Shown here one piece after another: positions 24,396-32,762 of a stretch of 38,564 nt of DNA. This DNA comes from W11650 sp041844915 (GTDB lineage: Bacteria > Bacillota > Clostridia > Lachnospirales > Vallitaleaceae): the NCBI GenBank assembly GCA_041844915.1, contig JBGZBY010000109.1, forward strand, positions 1-38,564, given 5' to 3'. Position 1 is the stretch's first letter. Every line of letters begins with the position of its first letter. The notes under the pieces are model-generated. The model saw nothing but the letters and a program-made list of their open reading frames with translations, ran no database searches and was not told where the DNA came from. The position numbers and the translations under genes are program-made.

Positions 24396-24422
24396 CCTTT
24401 CATACTCGCCGTCAATTCCTCC

Positions 24423-24475
24423 TTGACATAAGCAGCTAAAAATGATAATATTGTACATAGACAATAAGTACAATA
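24423..24475 (+). promoter_or_regulatory. Promoter and overlapping palindromic operator of the GntR-ABC operon
   Basis: TTGACA (24423-24428), a 17-base spacer and TAATAT (24446-24451) form a near-consensus promoter. Overlapping the -10 box is a perfect inverted repeat TATTGTAC (24449-24456) N11 GTACAATA (24468-24475). Its position just upstream of a YtrA-type GntR gene suggests an autorepressor site. Confidence 0.8.
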
Positions 24476-24490
24476 AAAAGGAGAGGCTCT

Positions 24491-24868
24491 GTGAATATTG
24501 TTATTAGTAATAATCGAGATAAACCAATCTATGAACAGATTATTTCCCAAGTAAAGAACATGATTATGAGCGGAGAGCTGGCTGCCGGAGATAGCCTTCC
24601 ATCTATGAGAGCATTAGCAAAATCAATTCATGTAAGCGTTATTACTGTTCAAAGGGCATATGAGGAGCTGCAAAGGGACGGCTTTATCGAAACCGAAATA
24701 GGCAGAGGAACCTATATCTTAGCAAGAAATAAAGAGTTTTATAAGGAGCAGCAGCAGAAAAAAATAGAGGAGCATTTGCAGCTTGCTATTGAAATTGCAA
24801 AAGAAAATGCAATGCCTTTAGAAACAATAATGGAGATACTAAAAATTTTGTATTTGGAGGAAGAATAG
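24491..24868 (+). CDS. GntR-family regulator, YtrA type
   Basis: The 125-residue protein begins at a GTG behind AAGGAG (7-base spacing). The winged helix-turn-helix spans residues 6-75: KPIYEQIISQVKNMI, GDSLPSMRALAKSIHVS, then VITVQRAYEELQRDGFIETE and GRGTYI. A short C-terminal helical tail of about 45 residues (EEHLQLAIEIAKE) replaces a large effector domain, which defines the YtrA subfamily. Such repressors sit at the head of ABC transporter operons and often respond to cell-wall antibiotics or envelope stress. The overlapping palindrome at 24449-24475 is its probable binding site, so the operon is expected to be self-repressed. Confidence 0.93.
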   Translation: MNIVISNNRDKPIYEQIISQVKNMIMSGELAAGDSLPSMRALAKSIHVSVITVQRAYEELQRDGFIETEIGRGTYILARNKEFYKEQQQKKIEEHLQLAIEIAKENAMPLETIMEILKILYLEEE

Positions 24869-24870
24869 AA

Positions 24871-25749
24871 ATGAATAATATTTTAACGCTGAGAAGGGTT
24901 AATAAAAGATATGAAAAGTCGAATTTTTCTATCAAGGACATCTCCTTTTCATTGTCGGAGGGAAGCATACTTGGCTTTATTGGAGAAAATGGAGCCGGAA
25001 AGTCTACAACAATGAACTGTATTTTAAATGTCATAAAAAAAGATAGCGGAGAGATTGAGCTGTTTGGCAAAGAAATGTCAGATGAAGATACCGATATAAG
25101 AGAAAGTGTCGGAGTGGTGTATGACAGTAATAATTTTCCGGAGTATTTAACGGCGGAGCAGCTTGCCGATGTTTTGGGAAAAATTTATAAAAAATGGGAT
25201 ATGGCTCATTATGAAGAATACCTTAAGCGATTCAATCTGCCGAAGAATCAAAAAATAAAAACCTATTCAAGGGGGATGAGTATGCAGCTGGCTATAGCCG
25301 TGGCGCTTTCGCATGGTTCAAAGCTGCTGATTCTTGACGAAGCGACAAGTGGGCTGGATCCGGTAATGAGAGAGGAAATCTTAGATGTGCTTCTTGAATT
25401 TGTAAAATCAGAAAATCATTCGATCCTGCTGTCCTCTCATATTACCAGCGACTTAGAAAAAATTGCGGACTATATTGTTTTTATACATAGAGGTGAAATT
25501 ATTTTAAACAAAACAAAAGACGAATTGATCTATGAATATGGCATAATGCGTTGCTCAGAAGATGATTTTTTAAATGTTTCTTCGGAGGATATCATATCAT
25601 ACATGAAAAAAGATTATCAGGTAGATGTATTGATAGCGAATAGAAAAAGCATGGAGAAAAAATATAAAAATCAGATAATAGATAGTGCTTCGCTGGATGA
25701 GATTATGCTGCTGTTGGTGAAAGGACATCGCAATGAAAGGATTAATTAG
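24871..25749 (+). CDS. ABC transporter ATP-binding protein
   Basis: The 292-residue ATPase has Walker A GENGAGKST (about residues 38-46), signature YSRGMSMQLAIAVALSHGSK, Walker B LLILDEATSGLDP and the switch His in LLSSHITSDLEK. The start lies 3 bases after the GntR stop codon, so it is translationally linked. The C-terminal 75 residues (after FIHRGEIILNKT) are an accessory region typical of export-type ABC ATPases. It powers the permease encoded next, with which it overlaps by 17 bases. Confidence 0.93.
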   Translation: MNNILTLRRVNKRYEKSNFSIKDISFSLSEGSILGFIGENGAGKSTTMNCILNVIKKDSGEIELFGKEMSDEDTDIRESVGVVYDSNNFPEYLTAEQLADVLGKIYKKWDMAHYEEYLKRFNLPKNQKIKTYSRGMSMQLAIAVALSHGSKLLILDEATSGLDPVMREEILDVLLEFVKSENHSILLSSHITSDLEKIADYIVFIHRGEIILNKTKDELIYEYGIMRCSEDDFLNVSSEDIISYMKKDYQVDVLIANRKSMEKKYKNQIIDSASLDEIMLLLVKGHRNERIN

Positions 25750-26386
25750 AAATCATTATTATAAAATAGTATCAAATTTAAAAATATTGCTGGTGTTTAT
25801 ATTTATAGCGGGAGCTGTAGTACTGATTTTTGGCGCTAGAAATGAAATGCTCTTATTAGCTTTTTTATGTTTGACGGTGATTGCCTTTCCTTTTATCAGC
25901 TCCACCGGCTTGCGCAAAAATAATAATGGGAAATGGAATCAATATATTTTAACCTTACCGGTTAAAAAGCGGGATATCGTAAAAAGTGTGTTTATAACAC
26001 AGCTAATGATAATCGCTACTGGCAGCTTGCTGGCTTTTGGGGTGTTTTTAATTTCCTTTTCCTTTCATGGCTTTGCGTTTTATAGGTATGTAGATGTATT
26101 TTTGCTGTTTTCCACTTCAATAGGAACTAGCTTGATTATGAATGCGATTTTTTTCCCGATTTCATATTTAGATTCCAGCGATAGAACCGAGGCGACAAGT
26201 GTTATCAGCCTACTAATGGCAGTATTGATTATGGCTGGCTTGATAACAGTAACAAATATTTTTCTTAAAAAGCCGTCAGACCTGCAATTAATTATATTTG
26301 GAGCAGGCAGCTTAATTTTGTCTGCTTCGACATACGTATTATCCGGCTTTTTAACGGTTATCATATATTCTAGGAAGGACTGCTAA
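25733..26386 (+). CDS. ABC-2 type permease
   Basis: The 217-residue protein has six hydrophobic segments (for example ILLVFIFIAGAVVLIFGA and ILSASTYVLSGFLTVIIY) and fits the small ABC-2 permeases of YtrA-type operons. LRKNNNGKWNQYILTLPVKK between the second and third segments matches the cytoplasmic loop common in this family. The gene overlaps the ATPase gene. It is probably an exporter or a resistance/sensing module; the substrate cannot be told. Confidence 0.88.
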   Translation: MKGLIRNHYYKIVSNLKILLVFIFIAGAVVLIFGARNEMLLLAFLCLTVIAFPFISSTGLRKNNNGKWNQYILTLPVKKRDIVKSVFITQLMIIATGSLLAFGVFLISFSFHGFAFYRYVDVFLLFSTSIGTSLIMNAIFFPISYLDSSDRTEATSVISLLMAVLIMAGLITVTNIFLKKPSDLQLIIFGAGSLILSASTYVLSGFLTVIIYSRKDC

Positions 26387-26420
26387 GACCAAAGCATAAA
26401 GATTTGCAAAAGAAGATATG

Positions 26421-26470
26421 GGATGTATCTGCTTCCGGCAATCGAATGGGGAGGGCATACATCTCTTTTT
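26421..26470 (+). terminator. Terminator of the GntR-ABC operon
   Basis: GATGTAT (26422-26428) pairs with ATACATC (26457-26463) across a long loop, followed by TCTTTTT. Confidence 0.65.
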
Positions 26471-26653
26471 GATAGCGTAATCCGCCGTAAGCGGTTAACA
26501 AAACAGGCTCATACCGGAAGCCCTCCGCTTTTTCCTGTTAGAATGCGGGCTAACTTTTTTTAAGAGGGCGGTTTAAAATTGGGGGCTTATTATGTCCAAA
26601 GAGGAGCAACGGTAGAAAAGGAGGGGTTGCAGCTGTAAATTTTTCTGCGCATA

Positions 26654-26682
26654 TTGACTCGATGGCATAAAATAAGTATAGT
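26654..26682 (+). promoter_or_regulatory. Promoter upstream of the YesM-like kinase
   Basis: TTGACT (26654-26659), a 17-base spacer and TATAGT (26677-26682). It lies about 460 bases before the kinase ATG, implying a long leader. Confidence 0.6.
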
Positions 26683-26777
26683 ATGGTTAGAATATTACTT
26701 TCCAATGCAAATAGCAAGAGAATATCTCAATAAAAATTGTCGTTTGATTGCAGGCGGCGATTAAAAGTGCTGACCTT

Positions 26778-26973
26778 GCCGGATTCGGCGCCGATCAAAA
26801 AGCGATCGGGATTAAAGCCAATTTGTGTTAAAGCCAATTTGTATTAAAGTCAATTCCTTGCGGAAGGATTTTAAATTTATATGAGCCGGTAGGCGTGAAA
26901 GCGGTGCAGCTTGATTATTGCTCCGGAAAGGAAAAAGCGCCTTTTCCATGAGGAGCGAAGCAATTTGAGATAT
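26778..26973 (+). repeat. Structured leader with hairpins and a 16-bp triple repeat
   Basis: In order: GCCG-GATT-CGGC (26778-26789); CCGATC-N7-GATCGG (26791-26809); three tandem 16-base units beginning (A/G)TTAAAG(C/T)CAATT (26811-26857, the last one degenerate); and a longer imperfect stem-loop around 26917-26973 (TTGCTCC...GGAGC..GCAA with inner GGAAAGG/CCTTTTCC). No convincing gene lies in 26471-27140; a 64-codon frame at 26972 lacks a plausible ribosome binding site and overlaps the kinase start. Confidence 0.5.
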
Positions 26974-27140
26974 GCTAAAATTATGGGATGCGACAAAATA
27001 TAGGACATCACGGATGTGGAGGCTGCCCGACGCTGGCGAGGTATTGGCAACAGGCAAAAAATGCGGAATCAAAGACCAGCTGTCAATAACAAAGAGCAGG
27101 AAAGCCCAGGTATATTTCGTGGAAAAGATGGGAATGGAAG

Positions 27141-28904
27141 ATGAAAAAATATACCCTACAGAATAAAATACGAACAACTTATATTTTGATTTTTGCCATT
27201 GTATTTGTTGCAACGATGGTTTTGGTTTGCGCAATCAGCAATAAGGCTTACTGGGACAAGTCATGGGAGCTTTGCGAGCAGCTGGTGCGGGCCAATCTGA
27301 ATATTTTAGATAGCCAGACAATTGAGGTTGAAAAAAGTCAGCAGATGATAGCGCAAAATGATAAGGTGATGGAATTTGTTTCGTATCATAACAGGCAGGA
27401 GAAGGACTACACCTTTGAGCTAATATACCGAAGAAAGCTTGATGAAATATTTAATATGATTTCGGAACGCAGTGAAATTAACGCTGCTTATATTATTGAC
27501 AAGGAAGGGAATTTTATCTATTTTTATAAGGAATCTCCCCAAATAGGTTATAACATGAGAGAGGAGGAGTGGTATCGCTCTTTGGTGGATGGTATTACGA
27601 TGAATTCCTGCTATGTTTCAGGCATTCATGACAGCAGCTATTTGCTGAATAAGGAAAAGCAGCAGTGTGTATCCATTGTCAGGGCAATTCAGTGTAAAAG
27701 CAGGTATTTCTTTTGGCCGGACGCCTACTTGGTATGCGATTTGTCACCGGATGCCATCATTACAAATCAGGCGGAAGATAATACTCTGTCTTTTGCCCTT
27801 TTGGATAAGAATGATTACTTATATTATGAAAATGAAAATTTGCTGACAGAGCGGGAACGGGCAGAGCTGATTGCCAACGCGGCAAAGGAGGATGGCTTTG
27901 CCAGTGAGCTGCACGAAAATCTTTTTACGAGCAATATGATTGTAGGTGAAAAATCACAGTATTTTGAGTGGACGGTGATTGCCGTTAAAAATATGGATGA
28001 AATTAATCATATGACGAAAAGCCTGATTGCCATTTTTAGTGCGGCAACGCTTTTTATGACAGCGGTGACGGCTGTTTTATCAAGGAAAGTATCCCAGAGT
28101 ATGCTGCTGCCGATGAATCAGCTGATAGAGGAATGCAATCAGGTGTCTAGGGGCGCTCGATCGATTCCGTTTAGTGAAAAGCCCAGTAAAGAGATTGCTT
28201 TTTTATCAGATACCATTGAGGGAATGATTGCCAATATTACCGAACTTTCGGATCGGGTGCTGGAGGAAGAAAAAAAGCTTTCCAGCGAAAGGCTAAGAGT
28301 CTTGCAGCATCAGATTAATCCTCATTTCCTGAACAATGTGCTGCAAACAATGAAGGGAATGGCGGTTGCCGGAGAAAATGACAAAATTTCACGGATGGCG
28401 ACGCTTTTGGGGCATATTTTGGCATATTCTGTTTATAAGCCGTATGAAAATGTAGAATTAAAAACGGAATTGGAATATCTGAAGCACTATATTGAGCTGC
28501 AAAACATTCGCTTTGACAACAAAATTCTTTTCGCGGTAGAATATGATGAAAGGTCACAGCATGTGTTTATCCCGAAGCTGACCTTGCAGCCGCTGGTTGA
28601 AAATGCAATTGAGCATGGATTAAAGGGCGGGGAGAAGCTGATCATTAATATTTCCACGGAAATCGAAGCGCCGCTGGTAAATATTATTATTAGCGATAAT
28701 GGAGCGGGGATGGACAGGGAGGAGCTGGAGACTTTGCAGCAGAAACTGGCTGCCGGAACGGCATATAAGGAAAAAAGTAGCATTGGTCTTTTAAATGTAA
28801 ATGAGCGATTGCAGAGAATGTTTGGCGAAAAATACAGCATGTGTGTTCATTCCAGAAAAAACAGCGGAACAACGGTAATCATTAATATTCCCAAAGGGGA
28901 ATAG
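27141..28904 (+). CDS. YesM-type sensor histidine kinase
   Basis: The 587-residue membrane kinase has one transmembrane segment at about 12-32, an extracellular sensing region (33-290, Cache-like), a second transmembrane segment (293-315), a HAMP-like linker and a His_kinase domain with LQHQINPHFLNN, where H395 in PHF is the probable phosphorylation site. The ATPase domain follows with LQPLVENAIEHGLKGG, DNGAGMDREE and IGLLNVNERLQRMFG. This LytS/YesM class typically detects extracellular sugars or their binding proteins and phosphorylates a YesN-type regulator. The partner lies 122 bases downstream, followed by a sugar ABC importer and an enzyme, so the locus is a self-contained sensing and uptake system. 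Confidence 0.94.
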   Translation: MKKYTLQNKIRTTYILIFAIVFVATMVLVCAISNKAYWDKSWELCEQLVRANLNILDSQTIEVEKSQQMIAQNDKVMEFVSYHNRQEKDYTFELIYRRKLDEIFNMISERSEINAAYIIDKEGNFIYFYKESPQIGYNMREEEWYRSLVDGITMNSCYVSGIHDSSYLLNKEKQQCVSIVRAIQCKSRYFFWPDAYLVCDLSPDAIITNQAEDNTLSFALLDKNDYLYYENENLLTERERAELIANAAKEDGFASELHENLFTSNMIVGEKSQYFEWTVIAVKNMDEINHMTKSLIAIFSAATLFMTAVTAVLSRKVSQSMLLPMNQLIEECNQVSRGARSIPFSEKPSKEIAFLSDTIEGMIANITELSDRVLEEEKKLSSERLRVLQHQINPHFLNNVLQTMKGMAVAGENDKISRMATLLGHILAYSVYKPYENVELKTELEYLKHYIELQNIRFDNKILFAVEYDERSQHVFIPKLTLQPLVENAIEHGLKGGEKLIINISTEIEAPLVNIIISDNGAGMDREELETLQQKLAAGTAYKEKSSIGLLNVNERLQRMFGEKYSMCVHSRKNSGTTVIINIPKGE

Positions 28905-28977
28905 AGGCTTGAAATAAGATGGGAAAGCCTGTTTGGGAAATACTTTGGCAGGGCTTTCATACGAAAATAAAAAGGCG

Positions 28978-29008
28978 AAGGGAATGCCGCTGACAGGCAA
29001 TCCCTTTT
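28978..29008 (+). terminator. Hairpin between kinase and response-regulator genes
   Basis: AAGGGAATGCC (28978-28988) pairs with GGCAATCCCTT with one A-A mismatch and a 7-base loop, followed by TT. It may be a partial terminator that lowers or tunes regulator expression. The regulator's ribosome binding site GAGGGAG follows at once. Confidence 0.5.
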
Positions 29009-29026
29009 GCCGAGGGAGAAAAAATC

Positions 29027-30319
29027 ATGAAGGTTTTGCTTGTAGATGATGAAATATTTACCATACGTATGCTACAGAATGTGATTCATTGGGAAGAACT
29101 GGGGCTTACGGTTGTAGGCTATGCGCAGACGGGGGAGGAGGCGGTGGAAAAAGTGGTCAGGGAGCAGCCGAATATTATTATCAGTGATATTCGTATGCCC
29201 GGAATGGACGGACTGGATTTTTTAAAGTTGGTGCATGACATTTCACCGGAAATTAAAACCATTTTAATGAGCGCTTATGCCGAGTTTTCCTATGTACAAA
29301 AGGGAATGAAGCTGGGGTGCAGCGATTATATTTTAAAACCGGTAGATGAAAAAGAGCTGGAAAACGCGCTTCGGAAAATCGTTGCGGAGATTCTTGGAAA
29401 AAAAGAAAAGGAACGTGTGATTACTAAAAGCGAAAAGCAGCTGGACGGATTGAAGCTGTATCAATATATGAAAAGCGGAAGCGGAAAAAACCGAGTCCTA
29501 AAGTCCGTAATCGGCGACAAAATCCAAAGTTGCCGCGTATTGATTGCGAGAATTGACAGCGCAACGATTGACGAATATGACGCCTCGGCAAATATGGAAT
29601 TAGGGCATGAGGGCTATATCACTAATTTGCTGGAACAGACGCTTTCCCGTCAGCTTCAGGAATATTTTGTATTTGATTATGAAGAGGGCTGCTGGCTGAT
29701 TGTTTTGTCCAATACTGAAAAGGTGAGCTGCGTGGAGCTGGCGGAGAGTATGATTTCAAAGCTCATGGAAAAGATTGGGATTCAGCTGGTGATTTGCTTC
29801 AGCACGCAGGGAGAAGGACTGGAATCGCTTCCGGGTTTGTATGAGGAGGTTCAGTATTTAAATAAATACAGCTTTTATGCCGGGGAGGGAAATGTTTTCG
29901 GCTACGGCTATAACTGTGATAAAAAGGAGTTTGACGAACTGAAGGAAATTGATCTGTCCAAAGAAAAGGAGCAGGCGGTCAAGGACAAAAATTACAGCAG
30001 ACCGATCAAGGAGAGCATTCACTACATAGAGGAAAATTATGCGAAAAACATTTCCATGGAAGAAATCTGCAATGAAATCGCCGTAAGTAAAAACTATTTC
30101 TGCTATCTCTTTAAGAGAGAAACCGGAATCAGCGTATGGAATTATCTTACTATGCTGAGATTGCAGCAGGCGAAAAAATTGTTGGAGGAAACCCGTATGA
30201 AAAGCTATGAGATTGCTTTTGCGGTGGGCTATGACAATCCGAGCTATTTTTCTAAGCTGTTTAAAAAGCATGAAAATATGACGCCAAACGAATACAGGGA
30301 TGAGAGGCAGAACGTTTAA
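29027..30319 (+). CDS. YesN-type response regulator (receiver + AraC helix-turn-helix)
   Basis: Residues 1-120 form the receiver: VDDEIF at the start, phospho-acceptor D54 in IISDIRMPGMDG, and YILKPVDEKEL with the conserved Lys. A 200-residue middle region follows with no clear motif. Residues 325-430 form the AraC-type DNA-binding domain (ENYAKNISMEEICNEIAVSK, then CYLFKRETGISVWNYLTMLR, and IAFAVGYDNPSYFSKLFKKH). It is the expected partner of the preceding kinase and should activate the ABC and enzyme genes downstream. Two 16-base direct repeats 20 bases apart begin right after its stop codon and are candidate binding sites. Confidence 0.94.
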   Translation: MKVLLVDDEIFTIRMLQNVIHWEELGLTVVGYAQTGEEAVEKVVREQPNIIISDIRMPGMDGLDFLKLVHDISPEIKTILMSAYAEFSYVQKGMKLGCSDYILKPVDEKELENALRKIVAEILGKKEKERVITKSEKQLDGLKLYQYMKSGSGKNRVLKSVIGDKIQSCRVLIARIDSATIDEYDASANMELGHEGYITNLLEQTLSRQLQEYFVFDYEEGCWLIVLSNTEKVSCVELAESMISKLMEKIGIQLVICFSTQGEGLESLPGLYEEVQYLNKYSFYAGEGNVFGYGYNCDKKEFDELKEIDLSKEKEQAVKDKNYSRPIKESIHYIEENYAKNISMEEICNEIAVSKNYFCYLFKRETGISVWNYLTMLRLQQAKKLLEETRMKSYEIAFAVGYDNPSYFSKLFKKHENMTPNEYRDERQNV

Positions 30320-30321
30320 GC

Positions 30322-30357
30322 TAATATAGTGATAGAAAAAGTAATATAGTGATAGAA
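30322..30357 (+). repeat. Two direct repeats spaced 20 bp, candidate AraC-type operator
   Basis: TAATATAGTGATAGAA occurs at 30322-30337 and again, identical, at 30342-30357. The 20-bp period is about two helical turns, as expected for AraC-type half-sites. A weaker third copy, GTAATATGCTTGAT, lies at 30417-30430 next to the promoter region. Confidence 0.5.
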
Positions 30358-30425
30358 GGAATAAAATTATTATGCTTTTTAGCGGGGAAAACGTAGTAAT
30401 TTTTTAATAGAAAAGCGTAATATGC

Positions 30426-30458
30426 TTGATTTCTTTTTTAGGAAAATTTTTTTATAAT
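30426..30458 (+). promoter_or_regulatory. Probable activator-dependent promoter of the sugar ABC operon
   Basis: A perfect TATAAT (30453-30458) lies 36 bases before the binding-protein ATG. The nearest -35-like box, TTGATT (30426-30431), is 21 bases away, too far for a strong promoter. That fits dependence on the YesN-type regulator. Confidence 0.5.
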
Positions 30459-30493
30459 TAAAGCAGCAGATAATTTGAAAGGAGATAGGGGAT

Positions 30494-31816
30494 ATGAAAA
30501 AAAGACTATTGGCGATTTCGTTATGCATGGCGCTGGCTGTGACAAGCCTTGCAGGCTGCGGAACTTCTCAAACGGAAAAAAGCACGGCGGCAAGCACGAC
30601 CGAAACCAAAACCGAAACCGCAACCGCAACTACAAGCAATGGAAATGAGGTTGTCAAGCTTCGCATGATGGGATACAACTCTGAAACCAGCAGAGCAACC
30701 TATTTGAAATATTTGGATGAAAAGCTGCCAAATATTGAAATTGAATTTCAGTTTGTATCGACAGACAATTTTGACAATATCTTAAATTCGCAGCTTCAGG
30801 CAGGAGAAGGGCCGGACATCATTGAAGTGGGCGGTCAGACAAAGCTGCTTGCCAGCGCAGGATATTTGCTGAATCTGAAGGATCAAAAATTTATTGAAAA
30901 ATATGCAGATTCAGGACTTCTGGCGTATACGGTAGGGAATGGCATCTATGCCGCGCCGCTACAATCTTGGTTTGAAGGAATCTTTTATAACAAAAAAATC
31001 TTTAGAGAAAAAAATATTGCCATCCCAAAGACATGGGATGAATTCATTCAGATTCATAAGGATTTGGAAGCGGCAGGCATCAAAGCGCAGACTATGGGAG
31101 CGCAGTCTTACGAGCCGATGATGAAGCAGAGTATTGCGCTGGTGAATAATCTGTATTATTCGGATGAGAAAAATCTGGCCTTTGACGAACAGTTCAACGA
31201 AGGCAAGGTAAAGCTGGCAGAAGCATGGCTTCCGGCGGTTACGGAATGGTATAAGATTGTAGAAGCGGGCTGCTTGAAGCCGGAAATGCTTGGACTTAGC
31301 TATGATCAGGCACTGGATGAGTTTGCTACGGAAAAAGCGGCTATGTGGGAATGTGGCCCATGGGCGGTAGAAACAATTTTGGCTAAAAACCCGAATATTG
31401 AGTTTGGTATGTTCCCGATTCCGGGCACCGATCCGGAAAAAGCAGGCTGGCTTGTCGGCGGTCCGGGCTCGGCATGGGCGATCAACGCCAAATCGAAAAA
31501 CATTGAGGCTGCGTTACAGGTTCTTGAGGTAACGGCAACCGAAGAAGCACAGCAGGCATTAGCCGCAGACAATGCAGGCAGCTCTTTTGTAGAAGGTGTT
31601 CAAATTGATCTTGGAGATATTTATGCGGATTGTGAGGAGGCATTTAAAGCCGGCAATGTATATGCTCCATGGACGGCCGTTTGGACAAATGGAAATGCTG
31701 TTACGGAAGCTTACGGAAAATCCTTGCAGGAGGTTCTTTCAGGAAGCAAGACGGTACAGGAAGCACTTGCGGACGCCGATTCTACCAATAATGATTTACT
31801 GGAAGCAATGCAGTAG
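30494..31816 (+). CDS. Sugar ABC transporter substrate-binding lipoprotein (family 1)
   Basis: The 440-residue protein has a lipoprotein signal with lipobox SLAGC and C22 as lipid anchor, then a Ser/Thr/Glu linker. The mature domain shows the family 1 (MalE-like) pattern: LQAGEGPDIIEVGG, YAAPLQSWFEGIFYNKKIF, IPKTWDEFIQ, AAMWECGPWAVETI and FGMFPIPGTDPEKAGWLVGG. It captures an oligosaccharide outside the cell and hands it to the two permeases encoded next. The ATPase (MsmX-like) is not in the locus, as is usual for Bacillota sugar importers with a shared ATPase. RBS AAAGGAG. Confidence 0.93.
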   Translation: MKKRLLAISLCMALAVTSLAGCGTSQTEKSTAASTTETKTETATATTSNGNEVVKLRMMGYNSETSRATYLKYLDEKLPNIEIEFQFVSTDNFDNILNSQLQAGEGPDIIEVGGQTKLLASAGYLLNLKDQKFIEKYADSGLLAYTVGNGIYAAPLQSWFEGIFYNKKIFREKNIAIPKTWDEFIQIHKDLEAAGIKAQTMGAQSYEPMMKQSIALVNNLYYSDEKNLAFDEQFNEGKVKLAEAWLPAVTEWYKIVEAGCLKPEMLGLSYDQALDEFATEKAAMWECGPWAVETILAKNPNIEFGMFPIPGTDPEKAGWLVGGPGSAWAINAKSKNIEAALQVLEVTATEEAQQALAADNAGSSFVEGVQIDLGDIYADCEEAFKAGNVYAPWTAVWTNGNAVTEAYGKSLQEVLSGSKTVQEALADADSTNNDLLEAMQ

Positions 31817-31824
31817 CATTACAG

Positions 31825-31848
31825 AGGGTGCCGAAGGGCACCCTTTTT
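31825..31848 (+). terminator. Intra-operon hairpin after the binding-protein gene
   Basis: AGGGTGCC / GGCACCCT with a 4-base loop, then TTTT. Such hairpins after binding-protein genes usually give partial read-through, so that the permeases are made at lower levels. Confidence 0.8.
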
Positions 31849-31874
31849 AAACTAAAAAAGGAATGGAGATTACT

Positions 31875-32762
31875 ATGGATTGGAAAAAAAGAGAAAGGGT
31901 TTTCTTTTTGATGATTCTGCCGGCTTTTCTAGGATTTGTCATACTGTATATTGTTCCGACAATTATCAGCTTTTTATACAGTCTTACCAATTGGTCTGTA
32001 TATATCTCGGAGTTTCGCTTTATCGGTCTTAAGAATTATCAGAAGATATTTTCCGACGCAAAAACGCTGGCTGCCTTGCAGCATTCTGTCCAATATGCGA
32101 TTTTAATCACAATTATTCAAAATGCTCTTTCAATTATTCTAGCGGCTTTGTTAAATAGGAAGGGAAGGACGGCAAACTTTGTAAAGTCTGCAACCTTTCT
32201 TCCAGCAGTTTTAAGTATTATGGTAGTCGGATATTTGTTTCAGTATATTATGACATCGGCAGACGGCGGCTTGTTAAACAGCATTTTGGGAGTATTTGGA
32301 ATTGGGCCGGTGAATTGGCTGGGGGATGAAAAAATAGCCCTATACTCCGTATTGATAACGCAGGTGTGGCAGTGGACAGGCTGGTCAATGGTAATTTATG
32401 TGGCAAATCTAAAGAGCATTGACGCTTCGCTATATGAAGCGGCGGAGGTTGACGGCGCGACGGGACTCCAAAAATTTTTCCGCATTACTCTGCCGCTTTT
32501 ATATCCGGCGGTTTCATTTAATGTATTAAACAGCTTGATTGGCGGTATGAAGATGTTCGACGCGGTGTTTGTTATGACCAAGGGCGGCCCGGGATATGCC
32601 ACGGAAACGATTATGACGACATTGATCCGAGAAGGCTTCAATTCTGGACGGACAGCATATGCTTGTGCATTTGCCGTGGTATTTTTTATTGTGGTATTTG
32701 TTTTTTCACAGGTTCTGACAAGAGTATTTGGCAAATGGGAGGAGGCAATTCGAGCAAGATGA
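31875..32762 (+). CDS. Sugar ABC transporter permease (MalF-like)
   Basis: The 295-residue protein has six transmembrane segments starting RVFFLMILPAFLGFVILYIV, and the ATPase-contact EAA loop YEAAEVDGATGLQKFFRITL. The ATG at 31875 is preferred: GGAG lies 6 bases in front, whereas the in-frame ATG at 31863 overlaps that site. It partners the next gene, whose ATG overlaps this stop codon (ATGA). Confidence 0.93.
   Translation: MDWKKRERVFFLMILPAFLGFVILYIVPTIISFLYSLTNWSVYISEFRFIGLKNYQKIFSDAKTLAALQHSVQYAILITIIQNALSIILAALLNRKGRTANFVKSATFLPAVLSIMVVGYLFQYIMTSADGGLLNSILGVFGIGPVNWLGDEKIALYSVLITQVWQWTGWSMVIYVANLKSIDASLYEAAEVDGATGLQKFFRITLPLLYPAVSFNVLNSLIGGMKMFDAVFVMTKGGPGYATETIMTTLIREGFNSGRTAYACAFAVVFFIVVFVFSQVLTRVFGKWEEAIRAR

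Noticed and set aside
26972..27166. Open frame of 64 codons before the histidine kinase
   Set aside because: It has no convincing ribosome binding site, overlaps the kinase start and has no recognisable motif.
32663..32758. Extended N-terminus for the second sugar permease
   Set aside because: The extra 32 residues lie within the upstream permease gene in another frame; the ATGA overlap start at 32759 has a good Shine-Dalgarno and matches the family length.
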